Shown here: piece after piece, positions 54,036 to 62,991 of the stretch
How the letters are laid out: each line of letters begins with the position of its first letter
Numbering within the stretch: the first letter of the stretch is position 1
Source: JACPPO01 sp965262505
Lineage (GTDB): Bacteria; Acidobacteriota; Vicinamibacteria; Vicinamibacterales; UBA2999
Assembly (NCBI GenBank): GCA_965262505.1
Contig: CBDHFM010000030.1
Span: 4,526,001 to 4,590,000, forward strand
Length of the DNA: 64,000 bases
Direction: 5' to 3'
Notes under the pieces: generated by a model
Seen by the model: only the letters and a program-made list of their open reading frames with translations
The model's database searches: none
Told to the model about the DNA's origin: nothing
Translations under genes and position numbers: made by a program

Positions 54036-55430
54036 GGACTGTTCTGCAGTTTCGCCAGGATCTCCAAACCAAGCTTCGTGATGGCGTGCGTCGGGCCATC
54101 GAGACCGTCCTCGAGGAAGAGCTCCTCGCGGCCTTGGGGGCCGCCGCGCATGAGCGTCTATCGGGGCGGCGCGGGTATCGTCACGGCACGATCGAGCGGA
54201 CGGTGACCACTCGCGACGGGACGCGGGCCATGACGGTGCCGCGGGCTCGCCTGCGCGACCAGGATGGGCCGCCGACCGAGTTTCGGAGCACCGTCTTGCC
54301 GCGCTATGCGCGACGAACCCGAGAGGTGGATGAGGCGCTGCTGGGCTGCTATTTTGGCGGCGTCAATAGCCGCCGCATCCGCCGGGCTCTCCGGCCGCTG
54401 TTGGGCGAGGCGCCCCTGTCGAAGAGCGCCGTGTCGCGCGTGGTGACGCGGGTGAAGGATCAGTTCGCGGTGTGGCAGCAGCGGCCCTTGACCGACGAAC
54501 GGTACGGGGGCGTGTTTCTGGACGGGTTGCATCTGCGCGTACGGCTCGCCGGCCGCGTGGTGATGGTCCCGGTGTTGGCGGCGCTCGGCGTCACCGACAC
54601 TGGCCAGAAGCGGCTACTCGCCATGCAGTTGGCTGCGTCCGAGGCGGCGGCCTCGTGGGGTGGTCTGCTCGCCAAGCTGCAGCAGCGCGGACTGCCGGCG
54701 CCGTTGCTGGTCGTCACCGATGGCCATGCGGGACTGAAGAAGGCGCTGGAGACGTGGCCGACCGCCCGCGTGCAGCGATGTACCGCCCACAAGGCGACGC
54801 AATCTCGCCGACGCCTGTCCCGTGCATGCGCGACCCGAGCTGCGCCGAGACTACCATCGCCTCCTTTAGGCGACGGACGGCCTGGCCGCCCGCGCGGCCT
54901 ACGACGCCTTCCTGAAGAAGTGGACCCCGTTGTGCCCACCGGTCGCGCGGTCGCTGGAAGAAGCGGGCCTCGAGCTGCTCACGTTCTACACCTTCCCGAA
55001 GGCGATGTGGAAGTCGGTGCGCACGACCAACGCGTTAGAGAATCTCAATCGTGCATTTCGCCGACGAACGAAGACCCAGGCGTCCTTCAGCACGGAAGCC
55101 GCCGCGCTCACCGTGCTGTTCGGCCTCGTCGCCGTGGGCCAGATCGTCTTCCGTAAGATCGATGGCCATCAGGACCTCGCGGCCTTCCTGAGGCAGGAGC
55201 AGTGGTATCAGGCCGCGTAACGCGGTAGAGTCGTCAACCAGTCGGCAGGAGCCTTCCGCCACGACGCTTTTCTACAAGACTCGGGACACATCCAGCACCT
55301 GAAGCTGTCGACCTTCGTGCCGCGCAATCATGCGGACAGCAGCCAAGATCTCTGGCTTCACCTGCGTGGCAAATTTTTGCCGTCTCTCAGCAACCATCGC
55401 TTGGGACATAAATTCAGAGCAAATCTGTCA

Positions 55431-55450
55431 TGACAAACCATGGTTTGTCA
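55431..55450 (-). promoter_or_regulatory. Perfect 20-base palindrome, candidate antitoxin operator
   Basis: TGACAAACCATGGTTTGTCA is completely self-complementary. On the minus strand its first bases complete a TTGACA box (55451-55446), with a weak ACAGAT 17 bases further (55428-55423), upstream of the antitoxin ATG at 55409. Toxin-antitoxin operons are typically autorepressed through such palindromes overlapping the promoter. Confidence 0.7.
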
Positions 55451-55589
55451 AACTGACCAGCCCCGCATTGGCCCACATCCGAGGAACTCCCCGCTTCCTT
55501 GGGCGTCTGCTTCGCCCGCCTGGCACCTCAGGGCTGTCCGCAAGAATGGTCACGAGCTCACACGTGAGCTGCATTTACCACGGCGAGTA

Positions 55590-56113
55590 CGCAGTCAAAG
55601 GCCTCGTGGCTCCGGGACGGACGCGGTCTGTCAGACCGCCGCGCGTGCGCCGTGCTCTCGGTGGCACGGTCGACGTTGGGCTACCAGTCGCGACTGGCCG
55701 TGCGGGATGCCCCGGCGCTGGCCGTGATACGTCGTTTGGCGGCCCAGTACCCGCGTTACGGATATCGGCGGATTCGGATTTTCCTTCGACGGGAAGGCCA
55801 TGCGATGAGCCCCGATCGAGGGCCCACCGACTCTGGCGTCACGCGGGGCTGCAGGTGCGGTCTGGGCCCTTGATTTCATGCACGACCGGCTGTATGGCGG
55901 CCGGACGTTTCGCACGTTGAACGTGATCGACGAGAGCAATCGGCAGGCCTTGGCCATCGAGATTGACACGTTCCTGCCCTCTGGCTGGGTGATTCGGGTG
56001 ATGGAGCAACTTCGCGAACTCCATGAGCTGCCCCGGGCCATTCGGCTCGACAACGGCAGCGAAACTGTGGGCGCAAGCCTTTGTCGACTGGCGCCAAGCC
56101 CACTGGGATCACC
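55590..56113 (+). pseudogene. IS3-family transposase (OrfB) remnant
   Basis: One frame reads KASWLRDGRGLSDRRACAVLSVARSTLGYQSRLAV and AALAVIRRLAAQYPRYGYRRI-type sequence with RIRIFLRREGHAMS, the HTH_21 region of IS3 OrfB. After a gap the rve part follows: VWALDFMHDRLYGGRTFRTLNVIDESNRQALAIE and LPRAIRLDNGSE. The linker between them and the final Glu region are missing, so this is an internally deleted copy. The left portion (55452-55590) shows nothing recognisable. Confidence 0.72.
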
Positions 56114-56117
56114 CTAG

Positions 56118-57794
56118 CCTGAATAATTCATCAACGATCGCGATCGCGTAGAAACACAAACGCCTCCCCGTGGTACAAAGGCCGTGCTGATGGACCTTTT
56201 CCACGACGGAGGCGCTTGGTTTGAACGACGAAACGATAACACAGACTGTTCTGTTTCCTGATCTGCTCGACCGACCCGTGATGGCGACGTTCGATCAGCC
56301 TCACGCGAGTTCGGACGGCGGCGCGGTGCTGCTTAAAGCCGCCGATCAACGGCTCGGCCTGCTGGCCGCCCTCACGGCGACGGTCCCCGACGCGCGCGCG
56401 TCGGCGCGCGTGACGCACGGGGTGAGCGATCTGATCGCGCAACGTGTCTTCGCGATCGCGTGTGGCCATCCCGATGGCAATGACGCTGACCGACTCGCCG
56501 ACGATCCGATCCACAAACTGTTGCTGGGGCGCGACCCGATCGAGGGCGGCCGCTTGGCGTCGCAGCCGACGATCTCGCGGTTCGAGCGCACGGCGGCCCC
56601 GCGGATGCTGCGCGCCATGAGCGACGCGCTCGCCGACCGGGTGCTGGCCCGCCATCGCCGCCGGCGACGGGGCGCTCGCCTGATCACGATCGACCTCGAT
56701 GTCACCGAAGACGAGACCCACGGCGCGCAGCAACTCACCTTCTTCAATGGCTTCTATGATCACTGGTGCTACTTGCCACTCGTGGCGAGCCTGACCTTTG
56801 ACGATGAGGCACGGCAGTACCTCGTCGCCGCGATCCTCCGCCCGGGCAACGCGGCGGGGACGGCTGGCGCGGTGGGGCTGCTGAAGCGGCTGCTCCCGAA
56901 ACTCTGGCGCGCCTTTCCCCGTGCCCGGCTCCGCGTGCGGCTGGATGGGGGCTTCGCTACGCCGGAGATTTTTGACCACCTGGAGGCGGCCGGGGTCGAG
57001 TATGTCGTCGCCATGGGGAACAACGCGGTCCTCACGCGGCACGCCGAGCCGGCGGTCGCGCCGCTCCGGGCGGTCGTCGCCACGACCCAAGAGACCGCGA
57101 CTGCCTATGCGGAGGCGGCGTATCAGGCGGGCACCTGGGCGGTGCCCCGGCGCACCATTATCAAAGCCGAAGTGGTGTGGCACCACGGACGAGTGCCGCG
57201 CGATAACCCGCGTTTCGTCATCACGAATCTGCGCCAAACGCCGGAGTGGATCTACACCCACGTGTATTGCGCCCGCGGCGACAGTGAGAATCGCTTCAAG
57301 GAACTGAAACACGCCCTCGCCTTCGGGCGCACCAGCTGTACGCGCTTCTGGGCCAATCAGTTGCGCGTCACCTTGACGGCGGCCGCGTTCGTCCTCTTCC
57401 AAGAACTGCAACTCCATGCGGACCGGACCGCGCTCCGCGGGGCGCAAGTCCCTCGGCTGCGGCAGGCGCTGATCACGATCGGGGTGCAGGTCGTGCGGTC
57501 GGTCCGCCGGATCGTCCTGCATTTCCCGCGATCCCATCCCGACGCCGTCTCGTGGGCGCGTCTCGCCCGCGCGCTCGGCGCCGCCCCCGCGTAACCCGTT
57601 CCTGCCATCGCCACCACGCGGTCCTCGCGCCGGAGGTGTCGCCCCCGACCACGCCGATCCGGTCCCCGGCCCCGTGGCCTCAACCGACCGGCCGTCTCAT
57701 CGCCTCAATCGTCATGACGCCAGCGTCCATCTGCGTCATCACACTCGAAAACGCCTGCACGACGAGCAACTCAGTCACTCGTGAATAATGCGGG
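56118..57794 (+). mobile_element. IS1380-family insertion sequence
   Basis: The ends are CCTGAATAATTCA (56118) and, inverted, CCCGCATTATTCAC (57794). CTAG is directly repeated on both sides (56114-56117 and 57795-57798), a 4-base target duplication as usual for IS1380. It separates the IS3 remnant from the DUF2914 gene. About 200 bases after the transposase are non-coding. Confidence 0.9.
56221..57594 (+). CDS. IS1380-family transposase
   Basis: A 457-residue DDE transposase. TTG 56221 is the frame opening, giving NDETITQTVLFPDLLDRPVMATFDQPHASSDGGAVLLKAADQRLGL. Core segments are RFERTAAPRM, LITIDLDVTEDETHGAQQLTFFNGFYDHWCYLPL (Asp), RVRLDGGFATPEIFDHLEAAGVEYVV (Asp) and YCARGDSENRFKELKHAL (Glu). 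The frame is intact. Confidence 0.9.
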   Translation: MNDETITQTVLFPDLLDRPVMATFDQPHASSDGGAVLLKAADQRLGLLAALTATVPDARASARVTHGVSDLIAQRVFAIACGHPDGNDADRLADDPIHKLLLGRDPIEGGRLASQPTISRFERTAAPRMLRAMSDALADRVLARHRRRRRGARLITIDLDVTEDETHGAQQLTFFNGFYDHWCYLPLVASLTFDDEARQYLVAAILRPGNAAGTAGAVGLLKRLLPKLWRAFPRARLRVRLDGGFATPEIFDHLEAAGVEYVVAMGNNAVLTRHAEPAVAPLRAVVATTQETATAYAEAAYQAGTWAVPRRTIIKAEVVWHHGRVPRDNPRFVITNLRQTPEWIYTHVYCARGDSENRFKELKHALAFGRTSCTRFWANQLRVTLTAAAFVLFQELQLHADRTALRGAQVPRLRQALITIGVQVVRSVRRIVLHFPRSHPDAVSWARLARALGAAPA

Positions 57795-57802
57795 CTAGTA
57801 GT

Positions 57803-58558
57803 TCATCCAACCGGGCCAGCCCCAGATATTCGGCGGCTCTCGCAATGAAACTCGTGCCGCGCTAGAACGCGCCCTTCCATGTCCCATACCTCAACGACCC
57901 AATCACCCTCAGCTCCGGACGTGAGAAGCCTGCGACTGTACGTCCGCCAACTTGAACTCTCGATCGTGAGGTTAACAACACCCACCGTTCTGTTTTCATG
58001 AAACCAGACATGACGAACGATGTCGCCTACACGTCCACCTGTCACGTGTGTCCAAAATGTAGGTTGCGCACCGATGGCGAAGGAGTCCGACCGTCCGACG
58101 AGTTCTCGATCCACAACGTCGATCCCCACTCCCGAACGAACAACCGACAAGTGCGGTGTTTGGGTATCGTCGGTTACAAGCACTTCGGGAACACGCAGCG
58201 GTTCAACTCCCTGCTCAAGAACAGCTGAGCCTAGTTGGAGGTGAGCCGGATCAGGCTCGGCCGTTTCCAGATCAACGGTTACCAAGGAGTCACTGACGAC
58301 GACCTCTGGGACCTGAACTGGTTCAAGATCGTTGTTCGATGGAAAGTAGCGCCAGCCCACCCATACGAGTAATACCAACAGCGCGACACTGAGGACAACT
58401 AACCCAACAGTACGGACGGAGTTCCATCGGTTAATAATTAGGGACCGACAGGCTTTAGCCACCCACCGCGTCCATTCAAAATGGTATCCGACGTTGTCGT
58501 GGTGTTGCAGCGTGTTGATCCGTCGCCTCGTCTCCCGAAGGGACATCGAACGCTTCAT
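57803..58558 (-). CDS. Membrane protein with C-terminal DUF2914-like domain
   Basis: A 251-residue protein with a cytoplasmic N-terminus, one membrane helix (TVGLVVLSVALLVLLVWVGWRYF, near residues 50-72) and a periplasmic part. The end resembles DUF2914: FWTHVTGGRVGDIVRHVWFHENRTVGVVNLTI, SSWRTYSRRLL and GDWVVEVWDMEGRVLARHEF. The function of that domain is unknown. Codon use is less GC-rich than the window average, like the RepA-like gene, so it probably belongs to the same imported layer. The last residues may be altered, because the IS1380 target lies just beyond the stop. About 110 AT-rich bases upstream may hold its promoter. Confidence 0.75.
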   Translation of the reverse strand: MKRSMSLRETRRRINTLQHHDNVGYHFEWTRWVAKACRSLIINRWNSVRTVGLVVLSVALLVLLVWVGWRYFPSNNDLEPVQVPEVVVSDSLVTVDLETAEPDPAHLQLGSAVLEQGVEPLRVPEVLVTDDTQTPHLSVVRSGVGIDVVDRELVGRSDSFAIGAQPTFWTHVTGGRVGDIVRHVWFHENRTVGVVNLTIESSSWRTYSRRLLTSGAEGDWVVEVWDMEGRVLARHEFHCESRRISGAGPVG

Positions 58559-58670
58559 CGGCCATCAACCCCTAATAACGAGTGATGAGGAGTAGAAAAG
58601 GCTACGCATAATTTAACAGAAGGTGCATATAAACGAGGTCAATTTAAAATATTGACGTGAGGCAGCCATT

Positions 58671-60103
58671 GGGGATGTCCCGTGCGCTGTTGAAACTCGG
58701 CGGCGGCTCGGTTGAGATTCTACGCGACGTTCGCCACTGAGCCCCCGATGCCGAGACGTTGATCACGCGCCCGCAGGGCCGTCACCAGGCGGGGCATGTC
58801 AGCGCATCCCTTGACGCGCCTGAAACCCTTGACGGCTTCGAGGACACCGGCCGCCACCCACCGCAGCATCATCTGTCCGCCACGCCACCGTTTCACGTTC
58901 CGCGTCACGTGGCGGGTGCGGCTCAGCAGACTCTCGGCGGCATTCGTGGTCGCGAGCGATCGCTGGAGTCGCGCCGAGAGGTGCAGCGTGAGGACCGTCA
59001 GGGTCTCGTCGAGTCCTTCGCGCACGCTGCCGGCGGCGCTGGGATAGACCTCGTCCAGGCGCGTGGCGAGAGTGGTGAGCAGCTGCGTCGCCGTCTTCAC
59101 GTCGGTCGCCAGATAGGCGCGTCGCACGATCGCCTGCACCCACGGTCGCTGCCGCTCCGGTAGGTGGTCCAGGATGTTGCGGAGCTTGTGGACCTGGCAC
59201 CGCTGGATGAGCGCGGCCGCGCCGAAGACCGCCCGCGTGGCTTTGTGCAGGGCCGGCGCGCCATCGAGGATCACGAGCAGGCTGCGGTCGGTGCGCAGGC
59301 CCCGGCTCTGCAGATTCGCCAGCAAGCTCTGACACACGGCGGTGTTCTCGGTGGCGCCCTCCCACAGGCCGAGCGCGTGTTTCTGCCCGTCTGCGGCGAT
59401 CCCAAGGGCCACCACGAGGCAGTGCTCGCCGATATGCACGCCGTCGATGAGCAGCGCCACGAGGTCGAGACCGTCCAGCGGCGCGGATTGCCACGCCCGG
59501 AGCTGGGCCGTGGTCTTCGCCACGAATCGCCGGCTGACGCTGCTCTTGCTCGTGCCGCGACTTACGACCCCCGCCGGCACCGACTCAAGACTTCGCGCAT
59601 AGTGACGGGTCGCCACGCCCACCAGCATCTGCTCAACGACGCGGCGATTCAGGGGATCGGCCTGGGCCACCGCCTGGAAGGTCGGCAGCGGGACTTCGCG
59701 GCCCTCGGCCCGCACGCGGGGCCGCTGCATGGCGACCTTCCGGCCCCCGAGGACGACCTCGCTGGGCACGGTGCCCGCCCGCGAGGCGTGGCGGTCGGCG
59801 TGATGAGCGTACCGCGGGCCGCACAACGCCGTGCGGTCCTCCTCGAGCAGCGCATCGAGTACCTGGAGACCTGACTGCACCATCAACGCGAAGAGCGCGG
59901 CCTTCGTGTCCTCCAGGACGTCCACGAGCGGGAGGGATCGGACGGTGGGAGATTCAACAACGCGAGACGGGCCGGCTGTGCGAGACTTCTTCATGGCGGC
60001 TCCTTTGCTGTGAGGCGTGTTGCCTCGGTTTGGTCACCATTCGTCTATCACGAGCAGTGACGGAGCCGCCGCTTCAATTTTCAACAGTCAGTGGGACATC
60101 CCC
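58671..60103 (-). mobile_element. IS256-family insertion sequence B, copy 2
   Basis: Same length (1,433 bases) and ends as the copy at 50924, in the opposite orientation. The 8-base direct repeat CAGCCATT flanks it (58663-58670 and 60104-60111). Because both copies keep matching target duplications, no inversion between them has been fixed. Confidence 0.96.
58720..59994 (-). CDS. IS256-family transposase B, copy 2
   Basis: A 424-residue intact transposase, identical to copy 1 except Gln for Arg in KTATQLLTTLATRLDE. Catalytic segments VALLIDGVHIGEH, LLVILDGAPALHK and TTNAAESLLSRT are present. Near identity points to recent transposition. Confidence 0.93.
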   Translation of the reverse strand: MKKSRTAGPSRVVESPTVRSLPLVDVLEDTKAALFALMVQSGLQVLDALLEEDRTALCGPRYAHHADRHASRAGTVPSEVVLGGRKVAMQRPRVRAEGREVPLPTFQAVAQADPLNRRVVEQMLVGVATRHYARSLESVPAGVVSRGTSKSSVSRRFVAKTTAQLRAWQSAPLDGLDLVALLIDGVHIGEHCLVVALGIAADGQKHALGLWEGATENTAVCQSLLANLQSRGLRTDRSLLVILDGAPALHKATRAVFGAAALIQRCQVHKLRNILDHLPERQRPWVQAIVRRAYLATDVKTATQLLTTLATRLDEVYPSAAGSVREGLDETLTVLTLHLSARLQRSLATTNAAESLLSRTRHVTRNVKRWRGGQMMLRWVAAGVLEAVKGFRRVKGCADMPRLVTALRARDQRLGIGGSVANVA

Positions 60104-60211
60104 CAGCCATTAACCACTTGTGTTTGTCAAGCCACTTTTTCCGGCGGCAAGAGCCATCGGGAAAGACGCGCTGAGGGCGTGGCCGCTCAACGGCCGCCAA
60201 ACGTGCTTGGG

Positions 60212-60485
60212 CCTGAACGTCTCCAACGATCACTCGCCACCACGAACGCCATCGAGAGTCTCCTCAGCCGCACGCGCCAAGTGAAGCGCAACGTGAAACG
60301 CTGGCGCGGCGGGACGACGGTGCTGCGCTGGGTAGCCGCCGGCGTCCTCGAAGCCGCGAAGTGGTTCCGCCGGGTCCAAAGGATGTAAGAGATATGCTGG
60401 CGCTCGTCGCCGCTCTCCGGGCGCGTGACGCGCGGCTGGGTCTCTGGGAATCGTCAGAGATGGTTGCCCTCCCTGCCAAGATAGC
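60212..60485 (+). pseudogene. IS256-family transposase, C-terminal fragment
   Basis: The sequence reads LQRSLATTNAIESLLSRTRQVKRNVKRWRGGTTVLRWVAAGVLEAAKWFRRV. After a frameshift near 60375 it continues as DMLALVAALRARDARLGLWESS. It is related to, but different from, the IS256 B transposase. Its end carries the 27-base sequence also found at 50191. It is cut on the right by the IS3 element. The 100 bases to its left (60112-60211) hold nothing recognisable. Confidence 0.75.
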
Positions 60486-62080
60486 TGAGACACTTTACCC
60501 CCTGGAAATTAGTGTTGAGGGCGGGGAGGTGTCAGGACGTTGATGACCAAGATCCGATCGATGCTGGTAGACCAATCGAGCCCGACGCGGTGCCCGTCCC
60601 GCCGGATTCCGAGGTCCCGGCGCGCCATGCGCGACGGCGCTTTACGACCGCCTACAAGCTGGCGATCCTCCGGCGGGCGGACGCCTGTACACGGTACGGC
60701 GAACTCGGGGCACTCCTGCGAAAGGAGGGGCTGTATTCCTCACACGTCGTCACGTGGCGCCAGCAGCGCGAGGCCGGGTTGACGCCGAAGAAACGCGGCC
60801 GGAAGATGACGGCCGTCGATCCGCAGCGGAAGAAGCTCGAACAGGAGAATCGCCGCTTGACGTCGCGGCTCCAGAAGGCGGAAGCCCTGCTCGCCTTTCA
60901 AAAAAAGTTTCCGAACTCCTACAGATCCCCCTGAAACCGTTCGTGAGCGACGAGGACGATTGATGGTCGCGGTGGACGACGCGACGCCGACGTTGGGGGC
61001 GGCGTCCGCGTGTCGCGTGTTGGGCCTGCCCCGGGCCTCGCTGTATCGGGGGCGTCGACCGGTCGCGGTCGCGCGCCCTCGTCCGGCGCCGCCGCGCGCG
61101 TTGGATCCGATCGAGCGTCAGGGCATCTTGGATGTGCTCCACACGCGCTTCATCGATCAGGCGCCGGCGCAGATCCACGCCACCCTGCTCGATGAGGGGA
61201 CCTACCTCTGTTCGCCGCGCACGATGTATCGCGTCCTCGACGCCGCGCACGAAGTCAAGGAGCGGCGCGATCAGGTGCGGCGCCCGCCCTACGCCGCGCC
61301 CGAGGTACTGGCCACGCGTCCGAACGACGTCTGGAGCTGGGACATCACGAAGCTCTTGGGTCCGTCGAAGTGGACGTACTTCTATCTCTACGTCATCCTC
61401 GACATCTTCAGCCGGTACGTGGTCGGCTGGATGCTCGCCCCACACGAGAGCGCGGCCCTGGCCGAGCACCTCATCGGCGAGACCTGCGCGAAGCACGGCA
61501 TTCAGCCGGGCCAACTCACGCTCCATGCGGACCGCGGGTCGTCCATGAAGAGCAAACCGGTGGCGCTGTTGCTGGCCGACCTCGGCGTGACCAAGACCCA
61601 CAGCCGCCCGCACGTGTCGAACGACAATCCGTTCTCGGAAGCGCAGTGTACGACGCTCAAGTACTGTCCGCAGTGTCCAGAGCGCTTCGGGTCGCTCGAG
61701 GACGGACGGGCGTTTGGGCAGGTCTTCTTTCCCTGGTACAACCAGGAACACCGCCACAGCGGCCTGGGGTTCCTCACGCCCGCCGTCGTGCATTTCGGCC
61801 AGGCCCCCACGGTCCGCGCGCAGCGTCAGCAGGTGCTCGCCGCCGCAGACGCGGCGCATCCCGAGCGCGTCGTCAAGGGCCGATCACAACCGGCCGATTT
61901 ACCTCGCGCGGTGTGGATCAACCCACCCGCGAAGAACACGGCCGCGCAGGATGCCCCAGGAACAACGATCGTCATCATGGACGACCTCCGGGTCGACCAG
62001 AGTCGCGACGCCGACGACCATGTCGCCGTCATGATCGTCGACCGCAACGCGACTCTAATTACTGCGCCCTTGGTGTCTCA
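60486..62080 (+). mobile_element. IS3-family insertion sequence
   Basis: The ends begin TGAGACAC on the left (60486) and, inverted, TGAGACAC on the right (62080), with AATTAG-type similarity further in. It has the OrfA/OrfB layout of IS3. No target duplication was seen, and the left end overlaps the 27-base IS256 end sequence, so one flank may have been rearranged. It truncates the methyltransferase gene. Confidence 0.78.
60512..60963 (+). CDS. IS3-family transposase OrfA (HTH part), with A7 slippery run
   Basis: The frame from TTG 60512 encodes RRRFTTAYKLAILRRADACTRYGELGALLRKEGLYSSHVVTWRQQREAG, an IS3 OrfA helix-turn-helix, and a leucine-zipper-like helix (KKLEQENRRLTSRLQKAEALLAFQKK). At the run of seven A (60900-60906) the family sequence moves to -1 as VSELLQIPLKPFVSDEDD and ends at TGA 60961-60963, overlapping the OrfB ATG. 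The unshifted frame stops at 60934. It is either programmed slippage or an A6-to-A7 mutation. Confidence 0.75.
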
Positions 62081-62090
62081 ATGTCATTGA
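60963..62090 (+). CDS. IS3-family transposase OrfB (integrase part)
   Basis: ATG 60963 (TGATG overlap with OrfA) opens a 375-residue product. It has an HTH_21-type N-terminus (ACRVLGLPRASLYRGRR), then an rve core: VWSWDITKLLGPSKWTYFYLYVILDIFSRYVVGWML (Asp), LTLHADRGSSMKSKPVALLL (Asp) and RPHVSNDNPFSEAQCTTLKYCP (Glu). The stop codon (62088-62090) lies ten bases beyond the IS end, in host DNA. Confidence 0.85.
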   Translation: MVAVDDATPTLGAASACRVLGLPRASLYRGRRPVAVARPRPAPPRALDPIERQGILDVLHTRFIDQAPAQIHATLLDEGTYLCSPRTMYRVLDAAHEVKERRDQVRRPPYAAPEVLATRPNDVWSWDITKLLGPSKWTYFYLYVILDIFSRYVVGWMLAPHESAALAEHLIGETCAKHGIQPGQLTLHADRGSSMKSKPVALLLADLGVTKTHSRPHVSNDNPFSEAQCTTLKYCPQCPERFGSLEDGRAFGQVFFPWYNQEHRHSGLGFLTPAVVHFGQAPTVRAQRQQVLAAADAAHPERVVKGRSQPADLPRAVWINPPAKNTAAQDAPGTTIVIMDDLRVDQSRDADDHVAVMIVDRNATLITAPLVSQCH

Positions 62091-62818
62091 CAGCTTCCGT
62101 GTGGCGTCGTTTCAAACCGATGGCCACGGACCTTGACGTCTTCAACCCGCCACCTGGTGCAAAGGTCCTGGACTACGGCTGTGGCCCTGGTGGAACTCTG
62201 AGCCAACTGCAGCGTCGGGGGTGGGAGACCTTCGGATTCGAACCGGGAATCAAGACGGCGTTCTTGAGACACCGTGAGCTTCAGGTCATACCCGACGAAC
62301 CCACCTTTGATCTGGTAATTCTGCACCATGTCCTCGAACACCTACGGAACCCTCTTGAGGTTCTCTCTGGCCTGGCGCGGTCAATGAAGGACGGTGGATT
62401 TCTCTACATCAGTGTGCCGTCACTCGCCGCCGCGCAGGTACACGGAGACCTCAAGTACTGCATCAACTATCACGGGCACATCATGGGCTACACCGCGGAT
62501 TGTTTGGAGACAGTCGTCACGCTGGCCGGACTGAGCATCGTACGTCGCCCGTCAGATGACACGGACCAGGATCGTCTGGCCAGAGATGAGCGGAATCGGT
62601 TGAGAGTGTTCGCCCAGAAGCGGGAGAGTCACCTCGTGCCGCCCTCCCTTCCGCTCAGGGCGGCGAAGAAGGCGCTCAGAAGCTATCGCGTCGGGTTCCT
62701 GAGTGTCGCCCAGCAGCTGTGGGCAACCGTCCTGCCAGTTCGGCTGCGCGCAAGCTGGCTGGAAGGCACGTATACGCGGAAGCTGCTCGTACCGCGGCGC
62801 CGAGTCGGAACCGGATGA
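62081..62818 (+). pseudogene. SAM-dependent methyltransferase, 5'-truncated at the IS3 edge
   Basis: The frame opens with ATG exactly at the IS3 border (62081) and shows a class I methyltransferase fold: KVLDYGCGPGGTLSQLQRRGWETFGFEPG (SAM motif I), FDLVILHHVLEHLRNPLEVLSGLARSMKDGGFLYISVPS (motifs II-III). The tail is basic and helical. Relatives of this type usually carry an N-terminal zinc-binding region before the SAM fold, which is missing here. It precedes a possible polysaccharide gene, so a role in glycan or lipid modification is plausible. Activity of the truncated form is uncertain. Confidence 0.7.
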
Positions 62819-62991
62819 CGCCGCGCCACGGATCAAACCTCGTCTGACGTTGAGCACAACATAGTCACCGATCGTTCCACGATGCACCTCGGGCGCGACG
62901 CGGGGTACGCGACTCTCGCGATCCTCTCGTCGCGTGATGGGCGCTCGAAACGCACTGGCCCGACAAGGAAAGGTATGATCGTCTGGACTCG

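Larger units (their letters stand above)
52613..55220 (+). pseudogene. IS256-family transposase C, broken three times
   Basis: ATG 52613 begins MSDSSTALSPVQSL and is cut by the nested element. The gene resumes at about 54036 with ERTVLQFRQDLQTKLRDGVRRAIETVLEEEL and runs through GGVFLDGLHLRV, LLVVTDGHAGLKKALETW and RCTAHK. A frameshift near 54797 follows, then NLADACPVHARPELRRDYHRLL, a TAG at 54867-54869 replacing a probable Tyr, and ATDGLAARAAYDAFLKKW to NALENLNRAFRRR, ending at TAA 55218. Three independent lesions mark it as an old copy. Confidence 0.85.
52514..55293 (+). mobile_element. IS256-family insertion sequence C, containing a nested element
   Basis: The left end GGATCCGTCCCGAGTCCTG (52514) and the inverse of the right end, GGATGTGTCCCGAGTCTTG (55293), match closely. 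The direct repeat AGCACCTG flanks it (52506-52513 and 55294-55301), proving insertion into the antitoxin gene. An rve-type element (about 52656-54035) lies inside, splitting the transposase. An inner inverted pair, ATGGCGTAACCTCC / GGAGGATTACGCCAT, precedes the transposase start. Confidence 0.93.
52389..55409 (-). pseudogene. Ribbon-helix-helix antitoxin gene of the Doc module, split by IS256 C
   Basis: Joining 55409-55294 to 52505-52389 (target AGCACCTG counted once) restores a frame: MSQAMVAERRQKFATQVKPE, ILAAVRMIARHEGRQLQVLM, DEALTDLIDKHKQAQPR. After a one-base loss near 52448 it ends SHLASHDKYGDLYEKLVS, overlapping doc as ATGA. The RRQKFATQVKPE strand and the two helices look like a ribbon-helix-helix antitoxin. 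A perfect 20-base palindrome lies 22 bases upstream of its ATG. It is inactive through insertion and frameshift. Confidence 0.82.
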
